DNA from: Massariosphaeria phaeospora
Taxonomy: Eukaryota; Ascomycota; Dothideomycetes; Pleosporales
DNA: 64,000 nucleotides
Assembly (NCBI GenBank): GCA_011032825.1
Contig: JAADJZ010000001.1
Coordinates: 186,001-250,000, forward strand
Direction of reading: 5' to 3'
Part shown: positions 11,936 to 23,805 of the stretch, in pieces
Numbering within the stretch: position 1 is the stretch's first letter
How the letters are laid out: each line of letters opens with the position of its first letter
Notes under the pieces: model-generated
Seen by the model: the letters and a program-made list of their open reading frames with translations, nothing else
Database searches by the model: none
What the model was told of the DNA's origin: nothing
Position numbers and translations under genes: made by a program

Positions 11936-13386
11936 ATGGACGAAAATCGCTCTCTGCGAGCCACCCGGGCCAAGCGGGCGACCGTAGCATTCGACGCAGG
12001 TACGAATCCGCCCGGCGCCAAAAAGGCAGGCAAACGTAAGGCGCCTGCCAGCGGGACCTAGCTAGACAATGGAGCACCTAAAAAGGCAGACAAACGGTCT
12101 ACGGCCGTCCGCAGAGGAGGCCTGGCGAGGCAGGCGCTCGAACCTACGTCTGGCAACAATCGCGCCCCGGTCACAGCGAGCCATCAGGCGCCCAAAACGC
12201 AGAGCCATCGGGCGCCCGAAACGCAGAGATATCGGGCGCCCAAAACGCAGAGATTGTGGAGCTGACGGAGGACGACGATCTTGGCGAGGATTTTGACGAC
12301 GCGGGTCTCGATTTGTATAGCGGAGAGGGCGTAGCTGCGACGGCAGCCGTCGAAGAGTTTGCGAGAGGCGTCGAGAGCGCGCCCCCAGCCGGATCTCAGC
12401 GAGGAAATCGTGGCGCGGAGAGTGTAGGTGTGAGAGAGGGCGTAAGTGCAGAGATTGCTAATAGAGAGCGCCTAGCTGCCTGTGACGTCAGCGAGGGCCT
12501 GTTTGTGCGAGATGAGGTGGATGAGGCTCAAATTGACGATACTCTCGTCAACGTACGCCGGCGAGCAGGCGTAGGCAACTTTGACAAGGCGGCGATTGCT
12601 ACTGCGTATGATAGCGACGCTGTTTGGCTGTACAATCTCGATAAGGCAGAGTTGTGGCGCTGGGTTGACGATACGATTTACGAGCAGCGAGATAAGTTGC
12701 CTGTGAAGTTTAGCAGTCTAACGGCTACCGTTTTTTACGATAAGATGACGAGAAACGATTGTTGGGTGATCTCGCTGCGCAAGGAAACGCTCATGGATTT
12801 CTATAAGGTCAAGAAGTCGCTGCGGAGGATCATTGAGCGATACTCATGGCCACCCAATGTGGATTTTGAGTTGCTATTGGCGCCGGCGGATGCTCTGGCG
12901 CCTGTAGCTGCTGCTAGCTAAACTCAGGCTGGGCTATCTCAATCTCAGCGTCCGCGGATTGCTACAAATATACAAGAGCAAGGCCTTGCCAATACAATTG
13001 AGGCGGGAGTTGTAGGTGACGGCCACGCAATAGAGATAATAGACGAGTGGCAGTGTAAAAATACGTACTGTATGAACTACAAACGCCCTTGCTAGGTCTC
13101 TAGCCGAGTTGATAGACAGCCAGATCGATAGGAGAACTATTATCTAGTCTTTGGCAATATTGTAGCTATACGGTGTAAAGAGATTGACGCTGGCCGCGGC
13201 AGCGTTAAGAGGCTATCGGATTATGTTACGTCAGTACTCCATTGCGCAAAAGAGCAGGCTAAAAAGAATTGCGAGCGTACAAAGTAGAAAGAGCAACCTA
13301 GTAAGAGAGTTAGGCAATCTCTGCAGCAGATGCAGGCGGTGATAATGTCAACCTAGATAAACGAGCTTATCCGGTTGCAGGCAGCT
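11936..13386 (+). pseudogene. Accessory ORF of the 3.6 kb transposon, broken
   Basis: A plus-strand coding region starts at the ATG at 11936 (MDENRSLRATRAKRA). It meets a TAG at 12059-12061, changes frame near 12180, and is then open from 12256 to a TAA at 12919-12921. Beyond that the same frame continues with recognisable protein, including an EWQCKNTYCMNYKRPC stretch with paired cysteines, interrupted mainly by TAG codons. This pattern fits CAG or TGG turned into TAG. Basic and acidic low-complexity regions come first. A globular part with WRWVDDTIYEQRDKLP follows, then a Cys-containing segment and a Lys/Gln-rich tail. I recognise it only as a protein often linked to fungal transposons. Its function is unknown; DNA binding is a guess. 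Confidence 0.55.
12181..12252 (+). repeat. Three tandem 24-bp repeats
   Basis: Three consecutive 24-bp units (12181, 12205, 12229) share the core GGCGCCC(A/G)AAACGCAGAG. The unit length is a multiple of three, so they encode 8-residue repeats such as PSGARNAE in the accessory protein. They sit next to the apparent frameshift, so the array may be where the frame was lost. Confidence 0.85.
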
Positions 13387-14049
13387 TAATACGGCGGAGC
13401 TACGCTTACAAAACATAGGCTACTTGTTACTTAAATGCAACGCGAGCTATCTTGTAAGGCAGCTCGTAAGATATCTCGCAAGCCGTTTTGAAAGGATATT
13501 GAAGTGGATCGCTTCCGCGAGCTGTATTATCACGCACTGAACTTTGTCAACTAGTAGATTAACAACGACGCAAATACGCTACCTATAGCAAAGAAAGAGA
13601 TATAGTTAAAGATTGTAGAAAGAGATAAGTAGAACCTGAACTAAATAATAGACCTAGTACATGGCTTGACGCTAGAAACTTGAGTATCTTATTACAAGGC
13701 GCTAGTGTTTCTTTTATCAACAGTAAAGCAGAAAGCGCTAGAGTAGAAGCTAACTTACAACGGCTTTAACGACGCGCAGAACCTAAAGTGCCGTAAAGTA
13801 GAGATAAAGCGTATAAAGAAGCACCTAGAGAACTTGCTGTTGATACAATCTAACGGCGCTAGCGGCGAAAGCGATTCTGCAAAGAATGTTCCTAAAGATT
13901 TAGCGCGTTTATAGAAAAAACATAGTAAGTCAACAACGCAGCTACCTACGTACACCAAAACACTGCGCGCTAATTGCTAACAACTCTGCAGCAACGTAGT
14001 AACTATTTTTATTTTTTTCTAATAGCGTTGGCTGTTGCTACAGCGTTGA

Positions 14050-15130
14050 GAGAGTAACTTTTGTGTATAGCCGAAGTTACCTCGTATCGTTACCTATCCA
14101 CAATATATCTACAGTGCTTGAAAAAGCTTTCTGCCTAGCTTACTTCTTTATAGCAACACTGCTCTACGGCTATTTCGAAAGCGTATTTAAAGCTAGTAAA
14201 CATCTTTGCTTTCTCTTGATGCTGCTTGAGCTAGGACTTCAACACCTTAAAGAACTGCTTAATTGAATTGAAATCTAGTAAGTATAGCGGTAGGAACTCT
14301 AGCTAAACACCTTGCTTAGCGCAAAGCGCCGCAATACTCGAAGATCGATAAATTAACGCGTTATCTAGTACGATTATGGACCGCGGCAGTAGGTAGAAGT
14401 TGCAATAAAGCAGTACGTGCTCTCGCAAGAAATTCTCAAATATCTTGCTATTAATGCTGCCTTGAAACACTATATAGCAGAAATAGCTATTAACTGTTAA
14501 TACTAGCAACAAGCTCTACTGTTCTAACCTCTTTATAGAGTAAGCAACGTTAACTAGCGTATTAACGAGTAACTAGCTATATTTTTTATCTTTAGTTCTT
14601 TCGTTGGCAGTAGACTCGTTAATACAGACGATTTGCTTTGCTCTCTACGTTTAAAGGCGATATCGAAACACTGCGCGCAGCGGCTTACTTTTTTCGCAAG
14701 CGTGTTTTATTGCTTTTTTACGGCTCTATCGCGCTTGCTTTAGGCCTCTGTATAGCGTAGTTACAAAGACTGTTATATTAAACTTATTGTACAAAAACGC
14801 CTGCATCTCTTCTAGGTACGCGCTCGGCTTCTTGCGAAAAAAAGCAATAAAGCTATTAAGATAAGCTTGTAGCAACAACAGCGGCTAGCTTCTTTGTACA
14901 AAGACTAGAGCGTATAGCTTCTTAAATACGTTAAAGTTGAGCTTGTATTTACGAAGGCTCTAGTTGCTAACTTTTAGCTTTCTGTTAATGTCGCAGTCTT
15001 TGTAGCTAGCTTCAATTTAATTAACTACCCGCTAGAGAAGCTCTGGTTTGAGCTTCTTGCTACTTTCTTTTTCTATTTTGAGCGCCTTTTTAAGTGCCTG
15101 AACAGGCGTAGGGCGTAGCCTTACGAAATC
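14050..15130 (-). pseudogene. Tc1/mariner DDE transposase relic
   Basis: Reading the minus strand from about 15130 gives a helix-turn-helix region, a middle part with CINESTANE (first catalytic Asp now Asn), then FENFLREHVLLYC, IIVLDNALIYRSSSIAALC (second Asp kept) and YLLDFNSIKQFFKVLKS (third acidic position). This is the DDE order of Tc1/mariner (DDE_3) transposases. The longest open piece is 14303-14512. Many TAG/TAA stops and loss of Pro, Gln and Gly codons show heavy C-to-T and G-to-A decay. It lies opposite to and downstream of the accessory ORF within the same TIR pair, so it is taken as the element's own transposase. Confidence 0.75.
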
Positions 15131-15333
15131 CACGATATTTAAACAGTTTTGAAACGATATTAATTGAAAAACAGATAAGAAATTATTGATACATTTTGCT
15201 CTATACAAAATTGGCTTGTAGCCGATGTTTAGCCTATCTCGCGCACAGACTATAGCAAAGGTATTTCGGAAACCACAATAACTAGAAAGGACGCACTGAA
15301 AAACGCATTTACTATTCTATGTTTTTTTTTCTA

Positions 15334-17182
15334 ACGTAAACTACTAGTAACCTAGCCAAACTAGTAACCTAGCTAAAAATGCTTGGCACAACCAACTTAT
15401 CTTAAAGAACATTAAATTAATTGCTATTGAACAAGGAACCTGCGTACGTCGTGCTAGCTTTAGATTTAAAAGCTTTTTCTGTATTCTTTTAGCAAGTTTG
15501 GGCATTGTGCCTTGTATTACTACAGTTTTTACAGCGCCGTAGAGCTAGTTGTGCTCTTTCTTAACTCTCTTTACTACGCGCTTTTTTTGATAGCTAAAGC
15601 GCTGTAGACGCTTTAGCAGCTACTTGCGCTAATTCGTTACTATACTTCATTGTACCGCCATGCTAAATCTGCTTCCGTTTGCGCGATTTCTGCTTGGTTA
15701 TCTCTGCTAATTGATTTTCAAGCTCTTTAATACAGTAGTTCTTAAGCGCGTTCTAATGCAGCATTAATTTAGCTCCTTTTACAAGCTAAGAGAAGCTACT
15801 CTGCGCTAAAGTAAGCAATCTAGTAATAGAATCGCGTACTAGCTTTGATTGCGATCTAAATTTAAGTGTATTGCTTAGAGTTTTTAACTGCTACGGCGTT
15901 TCTAGTGCGAGAAGTAGTAGCAAAGTACGCAGCTGTACTTTAAGACAACTAAAAACTACTTGCGCGTTAATAGAAACTAGCTTTAAAGTTTTAAAAGCTT
16001 TCTTGCAGTTCTTTGTTGTAAACACTTTAAAAAACGCGTCTCTAAAAGCTAGCAGAAAGCTTTTTTTGTTAATATAGAAAACGCGCCGGCGCGCTAAGTT
16101 TCAAACGCGTTAAAAGTACTTTAGCTTTAGCAGCAAGAAGCAGACTACATCTAGCAGCTAAAGAATATAAAATAAATAAGCTAGCATGCAAAGCGTAAAA
16201 ATCTTGTTTTTAAAGCAATAGTTTTTAAAATTCTAAAATTAGTAGCTCTCATAGCCGTTTAAAATAAGCAGCTAATACTTTTTTACTTAACGCGCTTTTG
16301 TATGCGCGTTAAAGTGCTTTAACTATTTAAAACTAAAAGCGTTGTTTGTCTAGCCGTTCTTAGAAACTAAAAGCTTTTAATTGCTAGGTATAAAGTTCTT
16401 CTCGTACTATGCTAAGATGTAAACGCGCTTTTTGTAGATAATAAACAGTAGAATTGCGTACTCTGCGGCGCAAATGCTCTAGATAACTATTACCTACTCT
16501 CGATTGCCTAGCTAAATAAAATTAGGTTGAGTACGTTTTTAAAAGCCTGTAACGACTTTTATAGAGCTAATTACGCTTATTTAAAAGCTAGTTTTGTTAA
16601 AGTTGTGCACGTTGTCGTTGTAGACGCTGTACTTAGCTTTAGTATTCTCTACTAGCTTAAACTACGCGCCAATTATCTCTAGATTCTCTTAGAGTATTCT
16701 CGGCCTATTTTTGGCTCAATTAAAAGCTATTTTGAGCTTAGATAAACGCGTTACGAAGCGCGCAAGCTAGTTCTTGCTTACTAGCCTGCTACTACGCTCG
16801 CTTAGTAGTTTATCAGCTATATTAGCTACTTTAGATAAAAAAAGCGCGAATTCTCGCGCGTTAAGGTTAAGAATATATTAGACAATTGTTTTTTCTTCGG
16901 TGCTTGTAAGCTTACGAAGAGTAAACGTAGTTTTTAAGCTAAAAAGTGTTTCTTTATCGCGTTTAGCAAGTCGACAGTAATTAATAGTAAAAAACTATGC
17001 AGCTGCGCGAAGGCTTTGGAATTTGCTAGCTCTAAAAGCTTTAAAAGCAAAAAGAAGTTTGCTTTCGTATTTACGTAATTGCGCGTTCGTAGGTGTAAGC
17101 ATAGTAGAAGCAAGTTAGTATTCGTAGTCTTAGCGTTTTTTAGCTAGGTTACTAGTTTAGCCGAGTTACTAGTAGTTTACGT
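15334..17182 (-). mobile_element. pogo/Fot1-like element A, complete but dead
   Basis: 1849 bp, flanked by TA (15332-15333 and 17183-17184). Inverted ends of about 45 bp start ACGTAAACTACTAGTAACC and carry two near-identical 17-bp iterons each. The single transposase lies on the minus strand. Its N-terminus near 17.1 kb reads MLTPTNAQLRKYESKLL, then a CENP-B/Tc5-type helix region, a DDE_1 catalytic core with HNFNKTSF and LLILNGYESY (Asp changed to Asn), and a C-terminal zinc knuckle of the form CxxCx4Hx4C near 15.5 kb (CKNCSNTRHNAQTC). Dozens of TAG/TAA stops interrupt it. The short ORF at 15871-16077 on the plus strand is only the antisense of this gene. Confidence 0.88.
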
Positions 17183-17704
17183 TAGTTATTTTATATTGTT
17201 ACTATAAGTTACCTAGTTTATTAGAACATAACTTTTTAATAGTAAGAAATAAGATTTTACATAGTACATTAAATTTATTTAGATTTACAAAATTCTTTTA
17301 CTAGTAACGTAATCTACTACTAAGTAAAACACTCTACTAAGTAAAATAGTTTCTGCTAGGAACCTCTACTCTCTTATCAACGCAACATGTTTCAACAACA
17401 AAACGCGCAATTATTTAACTAAAAAAGCAGAATTCAGCTTGCTCTTTTTGCTTATAATAGCTAACAATTCCAAAGCCTTTAACGCGCTGCTAAGGCATTT
17501 GAAGTACTTTTTACAACACTTTTTTGCTAACGCAAGAAAGTTACGCATTGCTTTAAAACTCGCTACGCTTAACATAAGCTTACTGCAACTAAAGAGCAAA
17601 CAATTGTTCAATATATCTTCGACTTTGATTTGCGAGAATTTGCGCTTCGGCTGTGCGAGGTAGCAGATATAGCTAATAAACTACTAGCTGTACGCGGTAG
17701 TAAG

Positions 17705-18136
17705 TGTAAAGGCTAAGCGAACTTAAAAGAGTTTTTTATTAGGCTTTGGTTGGTTCTTAGGGATTAAGTAAGTTCGATGGACTAAGGAAAGTTGTGTAGC
17801 GTTCAATACTAAGGCAGTAGCAAGCTTCGTTCTGCAAAGAGTATAGAAGTCAAAGTAAAAGTTAACTTGTAGATTGTAAAATTAAAGACAACAACTGTAA
17901 AAGTGCGTTGTCTCTCGTAGTCTATATACTTAGAGAATGTTCTTTGCTTATTCTTAAGCGCTTACTATTAAGCAGTGCTCGTTGCTAAGCGCTTACTATT
18001 AAGCGCGCTCGTTCTTAAGCGCTTATTAGTAAGCGGTTACGTAACTAAGGTTTAGTTAGCTTGCTGTGTAACTCTATTAGTAGCTTATAACCCAAGCGCT
18101 TCGCGCTAAGCCTAGTTGTAATACTAGATCGTAACA
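17705..18136 (-). repeat. 3' LTR of gypsy element 1
   Basis: 432 bp, starting TGTAAAGGCTAAGCG and ending GATCGTAACA in plus-strand reading, the direct partner of 23806-24237. It contains three imperfect 30-bp tandem units around TTAAGCGCTTACTATTAAGC (about 17951-18040), probably promoter or enhancer units in U3. Differences from its partner are almost all C/T or G/A transitions. Confidence 0.93.
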
Positions 18137-18235
18137 TTATTCTCTTTCTCTAATAATTCGTTCTCGAATTGTAAGAGCCGCTTATTTTGTACAAGTAGCC
18201 GAAGTTACCTCGCATCTAGCTAGTAGCAACTTGCA

Positions 18236-18661
18236 ATGTTTTCGTTAACTTATCGTCGCTTTTGTCTTAGCTCTAAAATCCGTTAAGCTAATACACTCGC
18301 TGAAATCGCTTGTAATCATTGTTTCCTGCAAGGCCTAGATTGTTTTGTTATGCTAGATTTCTGTTTGAAGTGCGCTAAGTGCACGCGTCTAGGTTAGGCG
18401 TGTGTTAACATGTCGTAGGAGTTGTTAGATCGTACTCGTAAAAAGTATAGAAAGAAAGTAAATAAAAATAAGAAATTGTTGGCAAAGGTAATAAATTGTC
18501 TGCTGCAAAATAAGAAGATTTTGAAGCAGGCAGAAAAGCGGGCGCGCAAGAAAACTCTTTGTCTTGCGTTAGAGATAGAAGCGTCGGGCGAAACCAAGCT
18601 AGCAAAGAAAATTAACTGTCTTGCGGCGTCGATTGGGATAGAGTTTTCGCCTGCGATGTGA
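18236..18661 (+). pseudogene. Antisense Cys-rich/coiled-coil ORF inside gypsy element 1
   Basis: On the strand opposite to gag-pol, between the chromodomain and the purine tract, an ATG-started frame runs 142 codons with three stops, two of them TAG. The first half has a cysteine pattern (ACNHC, GLDC, LKCAKC, then ACV) like a small zinc-binding module. The second half (18422-18661) is an uninterrupted Lys/Glu/Leu-rich helix with LLAKVINCLLQNKKILKQAEK. The pattern resembles proteins I recall as common in Dothideomycete genomes, though I cannot confirm it. An accessory antisense gene of the retrotransposon is the simplest reading. Confidence 0.5.
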
Positions 18662-18779
18662 GCTACGATAGGCTTAATTGATTTTTCCGTTGCTAGTCAT
18701 AGTGTTCCTATCGATACCGTGCTAGGATCTAGTAGCAGTTTGTAAAGTTCGTGTCTAGTTCCTATGTATTCTCGCTGTC

Positions 18780-21700
18780 TAGGTAACTTAACTACTTGTC
18801 TAGGTATTCTTCCTAGTTATCCATAACTCGGTGTGCGATAATCTTTTTGACTTTAAATTCGTTTTTTTCTTCGGTTTCGTAGCGAAAGGTTCGCTGGAGT
18901 AGCGTTTGTAGGTTAGCTGGTTTCAACAAGAATATGTAGAATACTAGGTAGATCTTTGCGTCTTTAGGCAAGTCTAATTTGTAATTAACTAGGCTTCGTT
19001 GCTTCGATATTAAAAATAGTTTGACTTTAACGTTGTCTAGACCTTTGCTTAGTCGTTTGGTGCGCAAATTCTTTGTAAAGAGATAAACTCTATCCCCCCT
19101 CTTTAGCTAAGGTGCTATTTTTTGTTTTTAGTTGACATATAAGATGCTTTGGCGTTGCGCTATTTCAAGTTTACTTCGTAGTAACTTATGTACTTCTTTA
19201 AGGTCCTCTACTGCTTTTGTAGCAGTTTTAGCTTTCGCGTCTAGAAGCGTTCTTTTAAAGAAATGTAAGTGTTTTTTGTAATTTGCGTAGTAAAGTGTTT
19301 GTCTTGTAAACTCTAATAACTTGTTGTTATACGCTAACTGTGCTATTGGTAAAAGCTTTACTTAATTAGTTTGTCGTTTATTGCTGTATATTCTTAGATA
19401 TGTCTTTATAGTTCAATTCGTTCTTTCTGTTTACCTGTTTGTTTGTAGATAATACGCTGTTAATAGCTTGCGTTTCGTTCTAATTGCAGCTAACAAAGTT
19501 GTCCAATAGTTCGATGTAAAGAGCTTGTCTTTGTTACTAATAATTAATTTGAGTATTCCATAGTATCTGATAAGTCGATCTAGAAGAATAAATCCTAGTT
19601 GTTGCGCAGTGTACGTGTTCTTGAAAAGTATTATTTCTGCGTATTTGGTAAATCGGTTAACTATAACTATAATAGCGTTGTAGGCTATTCCTGTAGCAGG
19701 GTCCTTTAACGAAAGCAATTCTGTTACGAAATCTATAGAGATATTAGTCCAAGGCTCGTCTAGTAGCTCTAGAGCCTGCATTTCTCCGTAAAGTGCGTAG
19801 ATACTGTGTTTGTTTTTCTAACAGTTTGCACATTTTTTGACGATTGCGGTAACCTTGTCTTTTATTCTGCTAAACTCGTAGTTTTGTTTGATAAGTTCTA
19901 TTGTTCTTGTGATTCTAGAGTAACTGTAAACTAGGTTATCGTAATGTTGTTGTATAATTGCTTTTTGCAATTCTTTTAGAACTGTAATTGTAGTCTTTAG
20001 GAGTACGTTCAGCGTTCTAGTTAGTCCTAGTAATTCGTTTTGGTTAACCTTAAGTATCGCGGTGTCGATAATTTCTTTTGTTCTAGTAATATTATGTTTT
20101 CGGCTAAGAGCGTTGGCTTTGCCGTTGTCTTTTCCTAGTGTGTACACGATCTTGAACTTGTACTAGCCTAGCATTTCTAACTATCTAACCTGCCTTCGGT
20201 TGAGTACTTTAGTAGTCGTGAAATTAACTAAGTTCTTGTAATTCGTAAATATCGTGAGTTTTAAGCAGCTTTCTGCGTATACTCTCTAATGCTGTAAGCA
20301 TGCAACAATAGCTAGCAGCTCTTTGTCGTGCACGTCGTATTATTCTTTAGGTCCTAAAAACTTGCGTAAGTAATAAGCAATAGAGTGCTATTTGCCTTCG
20401 TGCAATTAACTAGCACATTCTTCTAGCGCGAGATCTAACGCGTTGGTCTCAAAGCGTAGAAGTTGTTCTGTTTGAAATATCCAAAAGCATAGTAAGCTAA
20501 TGCTTGCGTTTTTGAGCTGTTAAAAGGCTTTTTTTGCTTCTTTGCTTTATGCGAAAGCTGTATTCTTTCGCGTAAGCTTTGTCAAAAGTATAGCAATTTT
20601 CAAGTAATCTTTAATAAACTGTCGGTTAAAGTTTAGAAACTCTAAGAAAGATTGTATTTCCTTGACGTTCTTAGGTTGTAGCTATTCTTTAACTACTTTA
20701 ATCTTGTCTTCGCTTATGCGTACTCCGTCTGCTCTTACTACGTATCTAAGAAATGCAACTTCGCGTTTGTAAAATTCGCACTTCTTTAGTTTAAGTCGAA
20801 AGTTGAATTTGTCAAAGCACTTTAGCACTGTTTTGACATGTTCAACATAGTTCTCTTAAGTTTTAGAATAGATAAAGATGTCGTCTAAATAAGCAACAAC
20901 AAAGATGTTTAAGTGCATTCTCAACACGTTGTTAATAAGCTCTTAAAAAGTTGCTAAGGCATTTGTAAGCTTAAATAGCATAACAGTGTATTCGTAATGT
21001 CTGTATCTCGTTCAAAACGCTGTTTTCTATTCTTTACCTTTCTTGATTCTAATAAGGTAGTAACTATCCCGTAGGTCGAGCGCTGTAAAGACTTTTGCGT
21101 AGAATAATCAATCCTGTAATTCTGTAATATTCGGTAGAAAGTATTAATTCTTAACTGTTATGTCGTTGAGCTTTTGAAAATCAACGCATAGTCGTAGTAC
21201 GCCGTTTTTCTTTGGTACGAAAATAATCGAGTATTCTGCAAGTAACTGTAATAGTCGTATGTAACTTTTTTTTAAGTTATCTCTAATGTAATCGCGAAGT
21301 GTGCTTAACTTTTTTTCTAATAGTCTGTAAATTAAGCTAAAAGTTAGTTGCTTTCTTTCTTGTAAAACGATTTTGTAGTTCTAAAGTTTGTGTTCTAGTA
21401 ATGCTTCTGCGTTTACTACTTTTTAAAAGAAATATCTAAACTCTTTGTACTTGTAAGGTATTTCTAAAAGTGCGCTAATTTCTTTCTTTACTCTAACTTG
21501 TTAATCTAAGAGCTTCGAGTTGGTATCTGTTGAGTTAGACTTTTGTGTTCTAAAGCTGTCCTTTGTCGATGCAATTACGTTAATTGTTTTTTTATTTGCT
21601 ATTAAACTCTGCCGATGCGCAGGCATAGTGTTAGAAGCGCTGTTTCTACAACACTCTAGTAAAAGCGTGTTTCTCCTCTAGTTAATCTAGAAATTGTGCT

Positions 21701-23770
21701 TTCTTAACTAGAGAAGTCTTAAAATAATGTCGTAGATAGCTAGTTCAAAGACGTCGAAGGCTAACTTTTCTTAGTGTTGTTCGATGTGCAATAGTACGTT
21801 ACTTATTTTATGCGTAACTACTAGTTGCGCTCGTATAAGCTGTCCGTTGGCACTAGCAAGTAAATAGAGCTGTTGTTTCTCTAGTAAGTGTAAACTAGCT
21901 ACAAACACTGCTTAAGCGAAAACAAAGTTATCCTGTGCTTCTGTGTCGATTAAAGCTTTTATTAGGTAACCGTTAAGCTTTACTAAGAGCTTAATCTGTT
22001 TTGCTAAGTTAATTACGTTAATCTGTCTAACTTTAGGGTTAGGCGTTGCTAGCCTAAAAAAGAATTCGTACCAAATCCGTTGGCTTTCTTGAAAGTCTAA
22101 TGCTGTGCGCAGTTAGAGTGTAGGCAGGTTTGCTATTAAGCTTAAGTGCAGTTGCTATTTACAAGCATTTGCATTGCGAGTAGTTCTGCTAGGTTGTTTT
22201 TCTTAGGGAAGTGTAGTATGTCGCGTTTGTTCTATAAGTAGTATTTGCAAGTGTCGTTCTTGCAGTCAAACTACTTCCAAAGGCAGAATTAGCTTTTCTT
22301 TTTAGAGAACTATTCTGTGCCTTGCTTGTTAGAGTAATAAGTAAAGCAGTAGTTGTAAAAGCACACTGTCTATAACATCTTCGCGTGTTCTAGATTCTAA
22401 TAGTCTAGGTAGTACTGTAGTCTGTAGGAGTTCGCGTTGTCGCGTTTCTTTCTAAAGCATCGTCAAGATTCTCTTGCTGCTTTATCGTGCTAGTGTTCCT
22501 TAGTAGCCGATTCGTTTAGATCCAAAAGTAAAATGTTTTTTTTAAAGCGTCTTGCTTTCTTGAGCTTCTAGTAGATTCCTTGTTTGTCTTCTTTTGTAAG
22601 CTATTAGTTGGGCTCGTTAAGATATTTTTACACTGCTTCGTTATAGTCGGGTACATTGTCTTAAAGCAAAGTGTTAAATTAATAGATTCTTTGTACTCGT
22701 TTTTTCTTAATAATCTAGTTTCGATGTTTCGTAGTATTTGGTGGGTTTGGTTGCTCGTCTAGTAACTCGTATTCTTTGTCTATTAAAGAGTTAGTATCGT
22801 TACAGAGCAATTTTTCTTTAGCTAAACTTGTTTCTTTAAGCGACTGTTCTCTCTAACTCTTAACATCTATAGAAGTAATTACCTCTTATTTTTTATCAAT
22901 ACTACTCGTAGTATTGGACAGTACGTTCAACTGTTGAACAACTTTGTTCTTCTAGTAACAGTTGCTAGAGATGTAGCCTAGTTTGCTACAATTATAGCAG
23001 GTCCTTGTTTCCTTGCTATACTTTGATTGTTTGTTAATTAGTTTGCTTTTGTTGAGGTTGTTAAAGTGCATAGGTTCGTATTTTTAAGCTAAGTTGTATA
23101 CGCTTGCTAGGCGCGAGTGTTAAGTTTGCACTTAGCGCTAGCTAGTGTTGAGTGTATAACTCCTGTTGCTCTTTGGTGCGTAGAACCTTGCTTCGGCTCG
23201 CGTTTCAATTGCGAGTTCGTACAACTTATTGTTGAAGCGGATTAATTCTTTAATCAAGTTGTCTAAGGTGTCTGTAGCTGCTCTAGAGCGCATTAGTTCT
23301 GCTTTAACGTTATCTTTCAGCTCTTGCTTGTACATGCGCATAAGTGCTTTGTCGTTCTAGTCGGTCTAAATAGAGTACTGTTAAAACAGGTTAGCGTAGT
23401 CTCTAGCTAACTTAGTCTAGCGCATTCGTTAAATAGTTCTTTCTGCGATAGCGGGTTTGTTGGCGATCGCGTAAAATTGTCGCAGCTTGTTTTTAAACAC
23501 AGCGCGATTTTTGAACATACGTGTAATTATGTCTTCGTCGTTGTCGCTATCTAGGTACTTTTTTAAGTAGAGTTAAACCTACTTAAGAGCTGTCCCTTTT
23601 ATGTAGAAAGCTATTAGAAATGCCTTGTCAACGTCGTCAACATAGTTATCTTCGAACTTGAAAAAGAAGTCGAACTAGAGTAACTAGTTCTCTAGCTTCA
23701 AGCAATCTCTATAGTAAAAGTTAGGCTTCGCTACTTTCGTACCGCCGGTGCGAGTATAAAGAGAAGTAGT
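18780..23770 (-). pseudogene. gag-pol of gypsy element 1, degraded
   Basis: Recognisable parts on the minus strand are: gag near 23.77-23.0 kb with an open piece at 23138-23341 (MRMYKQELKDNVKAELMRS); a zinc knuckle CYNCSKLGYISSNC near 23.0 kb, with the usual His replaced by Tyr; protease near 22.0 kb; reverse transcriptase near 21.5-20.7 kb; RNase H near 20.6-20.2 kb; the integrase HHCC end and KKCANC at 20147-19818; the integrase catalytic core at 19781-19431 (WTNISIDFVTELLSL, with IISNKDKLFTSNYW); and a tether plus chromodomain start at 19067-18813. Stops are mostly TAG and TAA. In life it would encode the particle protein and enzymes for copy-and-paste transposition, with the chromodomain steering integration to heterochromatin. 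Confidence 0.85.
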
Positions 23771-23805
23771 TATTAAAGTATTACTTATCTTAGAGGTCTT
23801 CAATA

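Larger units (their letters stand above)
11705..15280. mobile_element. Tc1/mariner-like DNA transposon, 3.58 kb, with an accessory ORF
   Basis: It is bounded by inverted repeats of about 40 bp: TTTCCGAAATACCTTTGCTA near 11714-11733 on the left, and its complement within 15241-15280 on the right; both arms end inward with GTGCGC. Flanks are TTAG on the left and, two bases after the right arm, CTAG, so a target duplication is likely but not exact. Inside are a plus-strand accessory ORF (from 11936) and a minus-strand DDE transposase relic (15.13-14.05 kb). The left 1.2 kb has normal composition, while the rest is AT-rich with TAG stops. The element is dead. Confidence 0.8.

Noticed and set aside
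17951..18040. Regularly spaced 30-bp units that resemble a CRISPR array
   Set aside because: They are tandem repeats without unique spacers, lie inside an LTR, and recur in the partner LTR and at 60.1-60.2 kb. The genome is eukaryotic.
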